This document shows positions 33,641-44,793 of a DNA stretch of 64,000 bases, one piece after another. The notes below the pieces were generated by a model. It ran no database searches, was not told the DNA's origin, and saw only the letters and a program-made list of their open reading frames with translations. The number at the start of each line of letters is the position of its first letter. Position 1 is the first letter of the stretch. The DNA is from Kalaharituber pfeilii (taxonomy: Eukaryota; Ascomycota; Pezizomycetes; Pezizales; Pezizaceae), in NCBI GenBank assembly GCA_015179045.1, contig WHUZ01000014.1, positions 372,001 to 436,000 of the forward strand. Reading direction: 5' to 3'. A program made the translations under genes and the position numbers.

Positions 33641-34190
33641 ATGAGTGCAAGGCTTCTTCCTCAAACCGCGAGACTCACAACCTGCGTTACATCCCGCTCG
33701 TCTCGTGTAATCTCACGCCCATCAGTTTGCGCTACAGTCCATTTATCTCGAATAATGTCGTCCTCTAGTGCGTCAAACCCGGGACGGACTACGGGACAGG
33801 GTACAGGAGACTGGCCTCTTGATCCAAAAGATGCATCACAAGTTCGCGGGCATGTAACCTGGATAAAGGGAATGGCGGAGGTAGGATGCTCAGATTTTCC
33901 ATTTTTGAAAGAGCATAACTGACTGTGAAATTGCGCAGGAAATGGTGGGACGCATTTCTGGGGCCCAATCATGGACCGAGTCTGGACAGCAGGACAAAGC
34001 CCGGGGAATTCATGAAATGCGATTGGCCAAGGAAGAAGGAGATCGACGTGCGGAATACGACAAGAGAAGTCCCATAATCCTCAATGTGGAGGGTACTAGC
34101 GAGAAAGTTGCAGGATACATGACAGGTTGTGCAGGCATGAAAGAACGTGGATCTGAGAAACAAAATGCTGCAAAATCAAAGACCACTTGA
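33641..34190 (+). CDS. CsbD / mismatch-and-cruciform-recognition-like small protein
   Basis: Two exons (33641-33880 and 33939-34190) are joined by a 58-bp GT-AG intron containing an ACTGAC branch-like site, giving 163 aa. An internal ATG at 33755 would give 125 aa and fits the usual size of the family better. The first 38 residues could instead be a targeting peptide. Both halves show the family pattern: VRGHVTWIKGMAE, then SGQQDKARGIHEMRLA, then VEGTSEKVAGYMTG. Fungal members are described as binding mismatched or cruciform DNA, while bacterial CsbD relatives are stress proteins. The role here is inference. It is one of the few open, apparently spliced genes in the repeat-rich part. Confidence 0.55.
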
Positions 34191-36239
34191 GCTATATAGA
34201 ACTATATGCGAAAGAGGGAAGCGGCAACAGCAAGCTTTGCTATGAGGGACGCAGGCTGCAGTTGATCGCTATATGGTGTATTCTACTTGGGCCGATATGC
34301 AGTCTAACGATCTGTGTACAAAACTGGATGACTGTATTATTGCTATCGGCAGGTAATATTATAGTAATATTCAAAGGCACGCCAGATGTGTTTGTGGTGA
34401 TGGTGATTGTTACTGTACTGCGTAATTGTCAATTCCCAATATGATTTTGTGTAACATCGAACCTACTGTTCTATTACCAGCATGTCAATATAGATCACTT
34501 CTCTCTATCTGGGATAAAAATTATTGGCCTATTATCATATCTCTTAGGCCTACTCGGCTGACCTAGTAGAGTAGTTCCCGAAATGAGCTCGGGAAGTCGC
34601 TTATCGGTGCAAATAGTTCAGCGATAGGCAGTAACTATGCCAAAGAGAGTCTGGCGGGCTCTGCTGTCGGCCCCAATACAGTTTTACCTAGCTATACTGG
34701 ACCTTGTTAAACCGGAAACCTTGCTATACAGGTCAATAGGGATCGGCATGCAATTGAGCGCTGGCTATTGACAGCTTAAATTTTACCGAAAAATCAATAT
34801 AGCAAAAACCCAAGAAATATCTTTTTAAAAAAAAAGGAAAAAAAAAAAAAAAGAAAGATAATGTGTGAATACTGACAACTTACGCCGATTTTGCAGCTGG
34901 AATCCTTAGAGGCCTGATTTTCAAACCTAAAGCCTACCAGATACGTTTGCGAGACCGGGGCATTACAGACAACCCGAAGGTGCCAGACAACCCGAAGGTG
35001 CCAGACAACCCGAAGGTGCCAGACAACCCGAAGGTGCCAGACAACCCGAAGGTGCCAGACAACCCTCTTACTTTGTCTACCTCCCCAAGGAATTGAATAC
35101 AGGCCCTGAATTCTACACTCAGTATGGCGCTAAGGTAGCTCAAGGGCTAACCGCTATACTATGCGTAGGTCAGTTTGCATTAAAATGATGTTTCCTATTG
35201 AACCTAAATAGGTAGCAGAGTGAAGGGATGGATGGCAGAATCCGGCTGTGAAAGCTGCTATGTCCTTGACATAAGCGCATAGAAGAGCAGCATGCCAGTG
35301 TAGAAGGGGCCTCACTGTCTGGAGATGAGTCATTGTTAGTAAATTCTACCGAAAATCATATCAAAATCATAATAAATTTTCATCTAGAAATTTTATCGTA
35401 AATTAAGAGAAAAATTAAGTGAATCACATTTTGGTAAACAGCTACTTTTTACCTCTCGAAAAACCAAATCGGATCAATTCCGAGCTTCATTTTTGTTTTA
35501 GAAATCGCGATTTTGTTTCACAAATCTCTATATACTTATTAGATTAGATATAAATGAGTGTCAATTAACAATCTGATTGCTAGCTCATGCCTCTTCCCCG
35601 GTATTTACAAAGATAGTCATATTTGCAGACTTCGCTTCAAACCCTGGTTTTGAAGCTAATCATATGAACTCCTGGCTCGAATACGAGGGATTTGACATAT
35701 GTATGAGATATGCATGCGAGAAACTCACTTCAACCTACTGGAAGCTCAGGCACCAACTATACCGAGCAGACAAAGTCTGAACGAATTGGGTCCGCCGTGC
35801 CGGAGATTCATCTTCGGCTACGAGATTACTAGTATGTGCAGATCTCGAAGCCAATCCCAACGTCTTTTGATTATGATTATTCTATCTGCCATTACCACAT
35901 ATAACCGGGAATCGTAGACATACATCCTTGATATAATATAATAATATAGCCAATATTGTAAAGTGCTCATCGGATAAGTTACCGGCCCTGATGCCGGGTG
36001 TGAGGACATACCATTCGAATTCTCAATACACCGAGCATTTTCTGTCGGTTAGCACCAGTCGAAGCTGGAGTGGAATCGGAATTACAGATATTACGCGCTA
36101 GCCGGGTCAATTGGACAATACCAAGGGCAACATTACCACTGAGGTTGGTATATGAAGACCGGCAGCTCCTTGTGCGGAGGATGGCGGTTGGCTCATTGGG
36201 ATTCGTGACCTGGTTTCATCAGTTCCCTCAATTCGCGAT
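34191..36239. other. Intergenic with a minisatellite
   Basis: AT-rich sequence with no recognisable gene. The tandem repeat at 34966-35065 is listed separately. A/T homopolymers occur at 34828-34852. Confidence 0.4.
34966..35065. repeat. 18-bp minisatellite, 5.5 copies
   Basis: The unit CAGACAACCCGAAGGTGC is repeated five times without mismatch, followed by a partial sixth. Because 18 is a multiple of three, the minus strand reads an open GTFGLS-type repeat, but no gene model surrounds it. Confidence 0.95.
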
Positions 36240-39200
36240 ATGAAAGTCAAACTCGGCTTGGGTCGGCTCTGCCTGGCCCTCTCACGTGCCTCTTTGATCT
36301 CTGCGTACCACAGCCTACCAATCAGCGGTTCAATGACTTCAACAAATTGATCACATAAAAATCTGCGGGTCTCCAAGATATTGTCACTTGGGATGAGAAT
36401 TCACAGTTCATTAAGGGAGAAAGGGTAATGCTTTGGAGCGGAGAGGTCTGTTAGCGACTTTGTCACATCTTTATCATACAGCCAATAGCCAACGAATCTA
36501 AGGTGCTGACCTCCTACCTAGGTCCACCCATGGAGATTACCTGTCCCTGGTTTGTGGCTAGATGTTTTCCAGAAGATCAAGGGCCTAGGGTATAATGCGG
36601 TATCATTTTACGTCCATTGGGGCCTTGTTGAATTCAAGCCTGGAAAATTCAACACAGACGGCATACTGTCTTTAGAGCCATTTTTTGAGGCCGCCAAAAA
36701 GACTGAAATCTACATGATTGCCAGGCCAGGGCCATCCATCAATGCTGGTAATCACTAGTTCCGATTCCAATTTGCAAGAAAGTAAGTTAATAATGTCAAT
36801 AGAAACTACCGGAGGAGGGTTTCCCCATAGAGAACATATAATCAAACATACGTGGATGCCCACACCCCATACGTTAATACGATCCCCGAAAAAATTGCCA
36901 AAGCCCAAATTACAAATGGAGGTCCTGTGATCAAGCTTCAAGTTGAGAATGAACTGATCGTGGGCACTCCTGATATTCCATGGCCATAGAAGGACTACGT
37001 GCAAGATCTCATTGACAAGTTTCGGACCGCCGGTGTTGTTGTACCTACCTCTAATAATGGTGTTTGGCACGCAGGCTACCATGTCCCCGGTTCAGGCATT
37101 GACCTTGTTGATATATATAGTCATGATGGTTACCCGAACGGCTTCTATTGCCAGAAACCATATGACTGGCTGGCCACTGGGCTACCTGGTTCATGGCATG
37201 ATGACCATATGAGAATTTCCCCAAATACTCCCTATGCAATTCTTGATGTGAGTGCACCCCTTGCGGAAGGGTTACAAGAAAGAAACCACTGACAATAGGA
37301 TAAACTTAGTTCCAAGGAGGTGCAATTGATGACTGGGATGGAGCTGGAGCTGATAACTGTGCTATTCTCACTAATGAGATGATACGAATCTTCTACAGGA
37401 ATAATATTAGCTTTGGGATCAAGATCTTCAATATATATGGCATGTTAACCCTCATAATTAGCATTATCTTCCATATGACCGCTAGTGCTAACCATAACTA
37501 GACCTATGGTGGTACAAACTGGGGTGGTATTGCAGGTCCACCCGTTTATCATACACATCCTACGACTATGGGTCGAGTATCAAGGAAGCAAGAGAAATCA
37601 CCCGTCAAAAATACAATGAAATCAAATTACAAGTCCGTCTGCTCATGTCTAGCCCCGCTTACTTGACGAGCGTTCCTGCGAGCGCTCCCAAGAATGAAAC
37701 TTGGACAAACAATAGCAACTTATGGGTGACGAGGGTAGCGGATACCGAGAGCAAGACAAGCTTCTGGTGTTGAGACAGTCTAATCATATCTCGACGGCAT
37801 CAGTGGAGTACAAGCTCAAGTTCCAACATTTCTTGGGGATGTCTCCGTGGCACAATTAGGAAACAAGAAATTGACCCTGAATGGCAGGGACTCCAAGGTA
37901 ATTCTCGTATGACGTTCGGCTACAACATAAGCTAATCGATCGATTCCTTTGTAGATCCACCTCACGGACTACAAAGTTGGAAAACATGACCTCCTGTATT
38001 CCTCCGGGGAACTTTTCACCTGGAAAGTCTTTGAAAGAACACCTATTGCTGTTTTCTACGGGGGAGCTGGTGAAACCCACGAAACTGTATTCAAGGTCAA
38101 ACCAGGGACACAGTATACCATCCTCGAGGGTGAAAGGGGTGTCAATACTATTTCTAACAAGAACGGCCTCTTGATTATTAATTACGAGACCAACGGTCAA
38201 ACTGTGGTATCCATTGGGGCGAATTTGATAGTCTATTTGGTCGACCGGAATATAGCATACAAGTTCTCCGCCGTTAATTTGATTGAAAATGGAGATGCAA
38301 GAACTCTGTCATCGCCAAGGGTCCCTATTTGGTCCGATCTGCAGAAATCGTCAAGGTTGCAACTCTCGAAATGAGGGGTGACATCAATGAAACCACCTCT
38401 ATTGAAGTTTTTGCACCTCCCAGGTTAAATCACTTACCTGGAACGGGGATTCAGTGACGACTAAGCGCACAACCAAAGGATCGTGGGTCTCGACGCTGCA
38501 ATTCGACAGGCCTAGCATCAAGTTGCCTGTTTCAAGCGAGTTAAAGTGGAATATGCAGATAGTTTGAGGGAGATTAGAGGCAATTATGATGACAAAGAAT
38601 GGACTATCGCGGATCGGAATCCCGAAACGTCCATTAATCATCGTAAGCCAACTACACGAATGTCTCTCTATGCTGGTGAGTACGGTTACCATACTGGGGC
38701 ACAGATCTGGAGAGGTCATTTCACTGCTACTGACGCGGAGAGCAGCTTCAATATCTCGATGAGAGGTCAGTGATCATTTGATATCTCTCAGTAGTTATTA
38801 ACACTAACATCAATACAGGCGGTGTTGCATATCCTTTTGCCGTCTATCTTGACGAGACCTTTATTGGTGCCCATGCTGGAGAGACTCAAGTTCTTTTGAC
38901 AGCAATGAGCCCGCCGCTCGTGCCATTAAGCAGTTCCAGATTCCAGAGACGATAACGAAGGGAAGTAAGCATGTTATGACTATTGTTCAGGACCATATGG
39001 GATTGAACGGCGCATGGACAGCTGGATCCAACGAGTTCCACGCTCCTATCGGCATCCAGGACTATAACTTCAATACCCGAGTAATGACATAAAAAAAAAA
39101 AAAAAAAAAAAATTCCCTTGAGGAGGACATTGATAGGAAAGCCACATGCAAGTTGACTGGTAACCTTGGTGGGGAGGATGTATGTTCCCCGGCTTTGAAG

Positions 39201-39854
39201 ATATCCGTCTCGCGATCTAACATGAGAATTACCATAGTACGTCGACCAAGCCAGAGGGCACGTGAACGAAGGTGGCTTCTATGCGGAACGGCAAGGATGG
39301 CACCTTCCCGGCTTTGATGCCTCTGGTTGGAGATCACTCTATTCAAAGATGGAGTAGACCATGCCGGCGTTGTCTTCTTGTGAATTCGATTCTAAAAAAC
39401 TGTCAAGTGATTACGGCAGATTAACGTAGCAAAATATAGAACTGAGTTCGACTTGGATCTTCCCAAGGGATACGATATCCCATTGACATTCGATTTCAAG
39501 AATACCACTACTCCGGCTGACTTCAAGGTGTTACTGTATGTCAACGGGTACCAGTTTGGCAAGTATGGTACGTAGCACACGGACTCAGGCCTATACTACT
39601 ATCCTCATTTATCCTCAACTAACAATGCACTCCTTAGTTAACAATCTCGGCCCCCAACTTTCCTTCCCCGTCCCCGAAGTTATCATTAACCACCAAGACA
39701 CAATACCGTGGGTCTTCTTTTGTGGTCGCTTGAGCCGAAGGGTGTCAAGCTTGCTGGGTTGGATCTGGTGGCGAAGGGCGTTTATCAGTCCGGGTATGGA
39801 GAGGTGGGAGCTGGCCCGCAACCGAAGTAGACAAAGAGGAAGGGGGCTTATTAG
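36240..39854 (+). pseudogene. GH35 beta-galactosidase (LacA-like), decayed
   Basis: Exons of a secreted beta-galactosidase are recognisable along 3.6 kb. A signal-peptide-like ATG lies at 36240 (MKVKLGLGRLCLAL). [13 protein letters not shown] follows at about 36371, then [22 protein letters not shown] with the acid/base Glu, GGTNWGG, YDYGSSIKEA, YFAV-type jelly-roll segments and the C-terminal KRKGAY with TAG at 39852-39854. Lesions are clear. Codons are missing and the frame is shifted after GGGFP (about 36812-36850). There is a TAG at 36987-36989, a 2-nt shift before SYDYG (about 37555), and a TGA near 37771. A family 2 poly(A) tail interrupts at 39071-39112, and a TAG sits at 39828-39830. 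The intact enzyme would hydrolyse terminal beta-galactose from plant polysaccharides. Confidence 0.9.
39071..39112 (+). mobile_element. Family 2 poly(A) tail inserted in the GH35 pseudogene
   Basis: CCCGAGTAATGACAT followed by about 22 A interrupts the beta-galactosidase frame after IQDYNF. It matches the last bases of the family 2 body at 30383-30434 (CGCGAGTAATGAAAT). The target duplication is unclear because the flanks are A-rich. Confidence 0.65.
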
Positions 39855-40040
39855 GTTGAAAATAACCTCCTACACGGAAGAGGGAAGCGAGGAAGAGGTG
39901 ACTCGGCAATACTGTGTACGTCAGTTGTTACTCTAGAAGGTAACAGGAATGTAGGAAGTCATGGATATCCTTGTAAAGTAGTCATCAAAATGGCGATGCA
40001 CGGGAATGAAAAAAACAAGATCATGTACTGTATACACATG

Positions 40041-40822
40041 CAGTGTTCCCAACCGGCCAGGCCGCCGACCAGGCCGGCCAGGCCAAGGTTCCAGATGGCC
40101 CAGGCCGGTCCAGGCCGGTCCAGGTCGTCCAGGCCATTCAGGCCGTTCAAGCAATTTCAGGGGCAGGAGGGCTGGTTACGAGGCTATTTCAGGGGCCACC
40201 TTCAGGTTAATTGGACACGGATTTAATATAAACCTTTCACTATTTAATTTTCGGATAACTATCTAGACTTTTTTTCTATTGAGCAGCGCTTTTCGCAGGT
40301 ATTCAGGTAAGTAATTTTTTAGTATCGCTTGACTATATACTAATTTCTTATTAGTACTGCAGGGAGACAGACATTCCAACCACCGGTACTGGCGATGATG
40401 ATTCCTTTAGTATTCTTCACTCTCCATAGTGCAGTTCAAATTTTGATCTTGCATCGCCGATTCCCTGCAGTCCAATCTGATGCCGATATCGAGTCTTCTG
40501 GAATCTGGGTTACAAAAATCTGGCGAGTTGGATTTGACAGTGTGGTGAAGCTGTGCATGGCTAATGGAAAGCGATACTGGCGGTGTAAAATCAGCAAGCA
40601 AAATCCTAAACATTAGAGAATGAGGTATACGTAGAATTTAGAGTACGTTCTGTATATAGCTACTGTATAACTTAACTCACACTGTAGCCTGAATGGCCTG
40701 GACCGGCCTGGGCGGCCTGGGCCGGCCTGAAACATTCAGGCCGCCTGGACCGGCGCGGGCGGACCTCACAGCCGGCCAGGCCATACCCTTGGCCTGGCCT
40801 GGCCGGCCCGTTGGGAACACTG
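40041..40822. mobile_element. hAT-type non-autonomous element, 782 bp, GGCC-rich arms
   Basis: Flanked by perfect 8-bp duplications TACACATG (40033-40040 and 40823-40830). The termini are CAGTGTTCCCAAC and GTTGGGAACACTG, and 8-bp duplications with CAG-type ends are hAT hallmarks. Each arm carries over 100 bp of CCAGGCCGGCC / GGCCGGCCTGG words. The middle is AT-rich and without transposase. Its end resembles that of the 94-bp hairpin at 22169. Confidence 0.85.
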
Positions 40823-40830
40823 TACACATG

Positions 40831-41326
40831 ATAGAAATGAATAATGATACTTATTTCATATCAAATCTGTGACTACTATTTCTTATACGCTCTAGTCGAG
40901 TATTAAGAAGCGTAACGCGGTAGGACTACAATTGAGGAAGCGGGGGTGATTGCTTCAAGTCTTCTGGTTAAGGGTGTGTTTCTTACCCTAAACTCGCTTC
41001 CTGAAGAATCAAGAAGGAGCCCTGTGCCCTGGCTGCACGTGCCCTTCGTTCACATTTTTGAGGAGCGCACCAAATAGAGAACCAGACTACCTTCCCCCCC
41101 TGCTTTCCGTTTCTTCCACGGTTCTCTTGCCCAGGCTCTTTCTCCCCCTCCCTTTGAAGCCTACTCAAGACACAACTTTGCGTGGTGCAGTTTCTGATCC
41201 AATTGAAGACTACTTTCATTTAGGATAGCAAGATCGCACTGTCCAAAAAAAACGTCATTATTTCTTAATTTTATATCTTTTAATGTCTTCTCCGCTCAAA
41301 GTCTCTTGCCTGTTTGCGAACAGGAC

Positions 41327-41330
<4 letters not shown>
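40831..41330. other. Intergenic, no gene recognised
   Basis: Short ORFs only. The minus-strand ORF at 40983-41219 has a basic, repetitive character and no motif. Confidence 0.35.
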
Positions 41331-41371
<41 letters not shown>

Positions 41372-41412
41372 CTGTCACGTTACCCCGCTTGCAGCTGTAC
41401 ATCATGGCAGGG
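41331..41412 (-). mobile_element. Short poly(A) retroposon, family 1 (minimal class)
   Basis: About 40 T, then CTGTCACGTTACCCCGCTTG and CATCATGGCAGGGC. The flanks share only ACAAAAT versus GCAAATA, so the duplication is not established, but body and boundary match the other minimal copies. Confidence 0.75.
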
Positions 41413-42018
41413 CAAATATTAGCGGCGTTCATATTTTGCATAACGAGTATCTTCTCCTTCATACATACAGTCCTCTATATATGTTACTAACTTAGTAATG
41501 TGGAACTCCCGGATTGGAAGTTCAAACCTTGAGATACCAGGAATTGAGAGCTTTTCTGCTCAAATGTTACTGGACCGTTGTTACCCTGAATAAAGTCCAC
41601 CTATCCAATCCAAACCCAAATGCGGTAAGTTACACATGGTAGGTCCCTCAAACGATAAATTCAATATATATCTAACCTTTTCTTTCCCCCTATTTCCAAT
41701 TTAATTCTTCTCAATCCATCCACCTTACTCACAGCAGCGCAGCAATGAGTCTTTTTTTTTTTTTTTTTTTTTTTTTTTTCCTGACCTTTCTTTTCCGAAA
41801 TCTGTTGACCATCATGGTCACAATAAAGCCATACAAGTACATAAAACAAATTCACCCAACACGTATATTTAGTCAACGCCTAATCATTGGTCAGTCATAA
41901 AAAAGAGGAAATAGAGAAGTAAAGAAAAGAAGCTCTCATAACTCTCAAATAAATAACCGCGACATCGAAGATTATAAGCGCACATGGGTAAATATTGATA
42001 TAGCCGAATACAAAGCAC

Positions 42019-42130
42019 TTTTTTTTTCCTTTTTTTTTTTTTATATCACGGAGCCCCACTTATCGCTACTCCCTATGGCAGGGTCCCTGGACCGAAGTCC
42101 TTGTGGCCCGGAGACAGGCACCTGTGCAAC
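42019..42130 (-). mobile_element. Family 1 tail, longer class
   Basis: A T-rich tract, ATATCACGGAGCCCCACTTA, CCCTATGGCAGGGTCCCTGG, and then the reverse complement of the upstream half seen at 26.80-26.86 kb (GACCGAAGTCC, GGAGACAGGCACCTGTGCA). The homology may extend a little beyond 42130. Confidence 0.75.
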
Positions 42131-42584
42131 TACCTATAAGATCGTCCCTTGTAAAAAAACAAAAGGGAAACCCATGACTTTCAGTGACACGGAACAAACA
42201 CAAAGCGACAGCCCAATCCTTCAAGAGAACAGTCAAGCACGAGTACCCAAAAATCCCCCAGAAAAATCAAGCAGTCATGTCCATTTCCTCCACATCTCGC
42301 CTAGACGTCCGTTCAGTGGCTCTGCTCCTGGAGGTCCATTCGGTGGCTTTGTTCCTAAAGGTCCGTCTGGTGGCTGACACTGTCCTATGACCATGCCGTC
42401 AGATCCTTGCAATACACATCCGTGTCCAACCCATGTTTCATTGCCAGACTGTAGCTATCGGTTAATCAGGCCGAATTGTCACTAGCAGCTTTACAGGGAC
42501 GGCCTTGTATCCAGGCTGGGTGGAAAGACACACTCGTACGTCATGGTAAGATGCACCGCTTTTGGCTCGTCACTCGTGTTGATG
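42131..42584. other. Intergenic, no gene recognised
   Basis: An open plus frame at 42184-42390 contains an imperfect GGTCCRTTCGGTGGC-type repeat (three copies near 42310-42375) but no recognisable protein. Confidence 0.35.
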
Positions 42585-42595
42585 AGCTCCATGAT

Positions 42596-42598
<3 letters not shown>

Positions 42599-42632
<34 letters not shown>

Positions 42633-42702
42633 GTAACCTCGCTTTCAGCGCTAAGCCATGGCAGGGTCCCTGGGCAAGCCCTCAAAGCCCGGAGGCAGGC
42701 TT
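42599..42702 (-). mobile_element. Family 1 retroposon, longer class, with 14-bp TSD
   Basis: Poly(T), AAATCACGTAACCTCGCTTT, CATGGCAGGGTCCCTGGGCA, AGCCCGGAGGCAGGCTT. Perfect 14-bp duplications AGCTCCATGATAAT flank it (42585-42598 and 42703-42716). It defines a second 5' boundary about 45 nt upstream of the minimal one. Confidence 0.9.
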
Positions 42703-42716
42703 AGCTCCATGATAAT

Positions 42717-43464
42717 GAACAGCAAGGTCGCGAGGGCGACTGACACCGTAGATTGCTACGCCATTAGGTCGAGAGACGGTGCACTCGTTGCTAGAGGCAT
42801 AGATAGGCTGCGGGGTCAGGGTGCTAGGGCGCACCGTCTCGTGCTTACCAATTCCGCGTAGATAGAGCACCATATGATGGAGCTAGGCACCGGTGTTTAC
42901 GTTAGCAATACTGCTAGTAGCATATTCAACCCCGCTTGCATTGCAATGATATAGCAGATTGTACACGGCTTCTGGACTCAGAGGATAGGAGTATTGGGCA
43001 ACTCCCCGCCAGCAGCAAGGTTGCAAGGCCCATAGCGAATCGCCACCGTGGCCCAGGTACAGAGGTATTATGAACGACAAGATTAGGCTCGATAATGCAC
43101 CCTTCTGGGATTTTACTGTGGTCACCGCTGGGACATTCACTGTGACAATGTTCCGGCGGGGTAGTTCCAAGAAAGCGGAAAGGTCTTTTTTGCCTCTCCT
43201 CTCTGGGCAATGCTCGCGTTATCACTTGCAGAAGGAATGTTGCCTTGGGGCAAATTTTGCAGACACGGCCATCTACAACAGACCACTAGTTCGTGTTGAT
43301 GCCAGGATGTGGCCCTGAAGACTTCATTAGGAATATATTTTGGTCTTAATTGCTATACGTTTTTCATAGTTGGCGCTCCAGAAGTCGGCCTTCCAATTGA
43401 CAGTGGTTAACGCTTGTTATACTTACTCAGTTGCAGCTCAAAAAGCTGGGATTGGGGCAGCATA
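42717..43464. other. Possible downstream debris of the FAD-oxidase pseudogene
   Basis: Several minus-strand frames remain open over 100-300 bp but lack diagnostic motifs. They may be the decayed 3' part of the berberine-bridge-type gene at 43.5-44.3 kb. I cannot show this. Confidence 0.3.
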
Positions 43465-44295
43465 CTAACCTCGCTTGCATAGACCCCCGTATCCGGTGCA
43501 AGAGATCTTACACCCTCCACTTAAAAGGGACCTCGTCCGGTACCAATCAAATGCACATACGCCTTTCTCCATGCTGGAAGCACACCAGTATCGGTTTAGC
43601 ACCCTGTACAGTAACTCTTTATCACCACCAAGATGGCCTCTCAGTTGGCCGTCAGGGAGTCGGGGCATAGCAGCCTTCAACGCGGCAGCTAAATTAACTA
43701 GATGTGAAATGACTCTCACCAAGAAGTCGGGAATCATTGGGATGATGCTCATAGGAGTCGCCCGTTCCTCATGATGTCTCTTGAAGAGCAACCCCTTATG
43801 TTCATGACCATGATCCTCCTCTTTACAGCCATGCCCTCCACCTGCGTTGTTAAAGCAGGTATCGAAATTCTGCTTGTATGAGGTATAGTTTCAGTCTCGA
43901 GCCAGTTTAATCTGTGTACGAGTTCATTAGGGCAGTCATTCCTTGACATGAGGCTAACTGGTAGAGCACTAGTTCCCATAATACCTTAGCTCGAGGTGTT
44001 CCGCTGGTTGCAGTGCCTGATCAGATCAAGGGATATTAAGAAAGATTCCCTCGTAGACGAGGGATATACATAATAGTAGCCTTGCACACCAGCCTTGTTC
44101 AAGGCCGGGAATTGGCCATGTAAGTATGCGGCCGCGTTCCAGAAGCCATCACTTGGATCGTAAGGATTTGAAACACTGATCCGCCAGTTCATAACAGTGA
44201 TTGGTGTTGTATAAGCTTTGACTGTAGCCTCCACAACGCCGAGACCAAACGTTCCACCACCACCTCCTCTCAAGGCCCAAATAGGTCAATGTTTG
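43465..44295 (-). pseudogene. Berberine-bridge-type FAD oxidase, fragment
   Basis: At 44200-44295 the minus frame reads IWALRGGGGGTFG and VVEATVKAYTTP, the well-known end of the FAD-binding PCMH domain in BBE-like oxidases. It continues for about 70 codons (FWNAAAYLHGQFPALN) before a stop near 43988. Further minus frames to 43465 keep a coding-like look (PDFLVRVISHLVN, LRGHLGG). Two residues appear inserted in the GTFG-VV junction. The N-terminal half is missing, and the next upstream sequence holds a hAT-like element at 44428. The family oxidises varied sugars and secondary metabolites, and the substrate here is unknown. Confidence 0.6.
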
Positions 44296-44427
44296 TCATG
44301 GAATTGGCAACAACAAAATCTACTTTCTGCCAACACAACGTTGTATTCTAGCACTTGATACAGTGCGAGGCCCTACGCAGATGAGAGTGGGCCATGCCTG
44401 CGAGTCTGGCCAAAGCTGCCTGCGGTG

Positions 44428-44785
44428 TAGTGAGCGGCACGAGCTAGCTCGAGCCGAGCTGGAGGGTGAGCTCGAGCCAGCTCGTGAGTAAGTGAGCTCG
44501 GCTCGAGCCTGGATTGATTATATACATAATATTGACAAACTAAACTAAACTAAGCTAAATTTTCATCTGTCTCACTACTATTGTGCATTTCGAAGTTGTT
44601 GGTAGGTCAGAATGAGCTCCAAGTCTCTAATTATTACTATATTAGGTATTTACAGTTTATGAAACCTTGCACTGCCTAAGCATTTTAGCGAGCTGTCAAG
44701 AAAATCACAAGCATGATCTTGGCTCGTTTGAGCTCGAGCTCAAGATCAGTCGAGCTCGAGCTGGCTCGGCTCGTGCCGCTCACTA
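44428..44785 (+). mobile_element. hAT-like MITE, family TAGTGAGCGGCACGAGC, copy 2
   Basis: Inverted termini TAGTGAGCGGCACGAGC and GCTCGTGCCGCTCACTA are flanked by perfect 8-bp duplications CTGCGGTG (44420-44427 and 44786-44793). It carries the same GAGCTCGAGC-rich arms and AT-rich core as copy 1 at 31306-31640, in opposite orientation. No ORF. Confidence 0.85.
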
Positions 44786-44793
44786 CTGCGGTG

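Noticed and set aside
34966..35065. Regular 18-bp direct repeats as a CRISPR-like array
   Set aside because: The repeats are head-to-tail without spacers, so it is a minisatellite, and the genome is eukaryotic.
41752..41780. Poly(T) tract as a retroposon
   Set aside because: Flanks lack either tail body; it is counted only as a homopolymer.
43945..44020. tRNA-Met-like string GCTAACTGGTAGAGCACTAG with CAT
   Set aside because: The D stem does not pair, the B box is not a match, and the minus strand is covered by the FAD-oxidase pseudogene.
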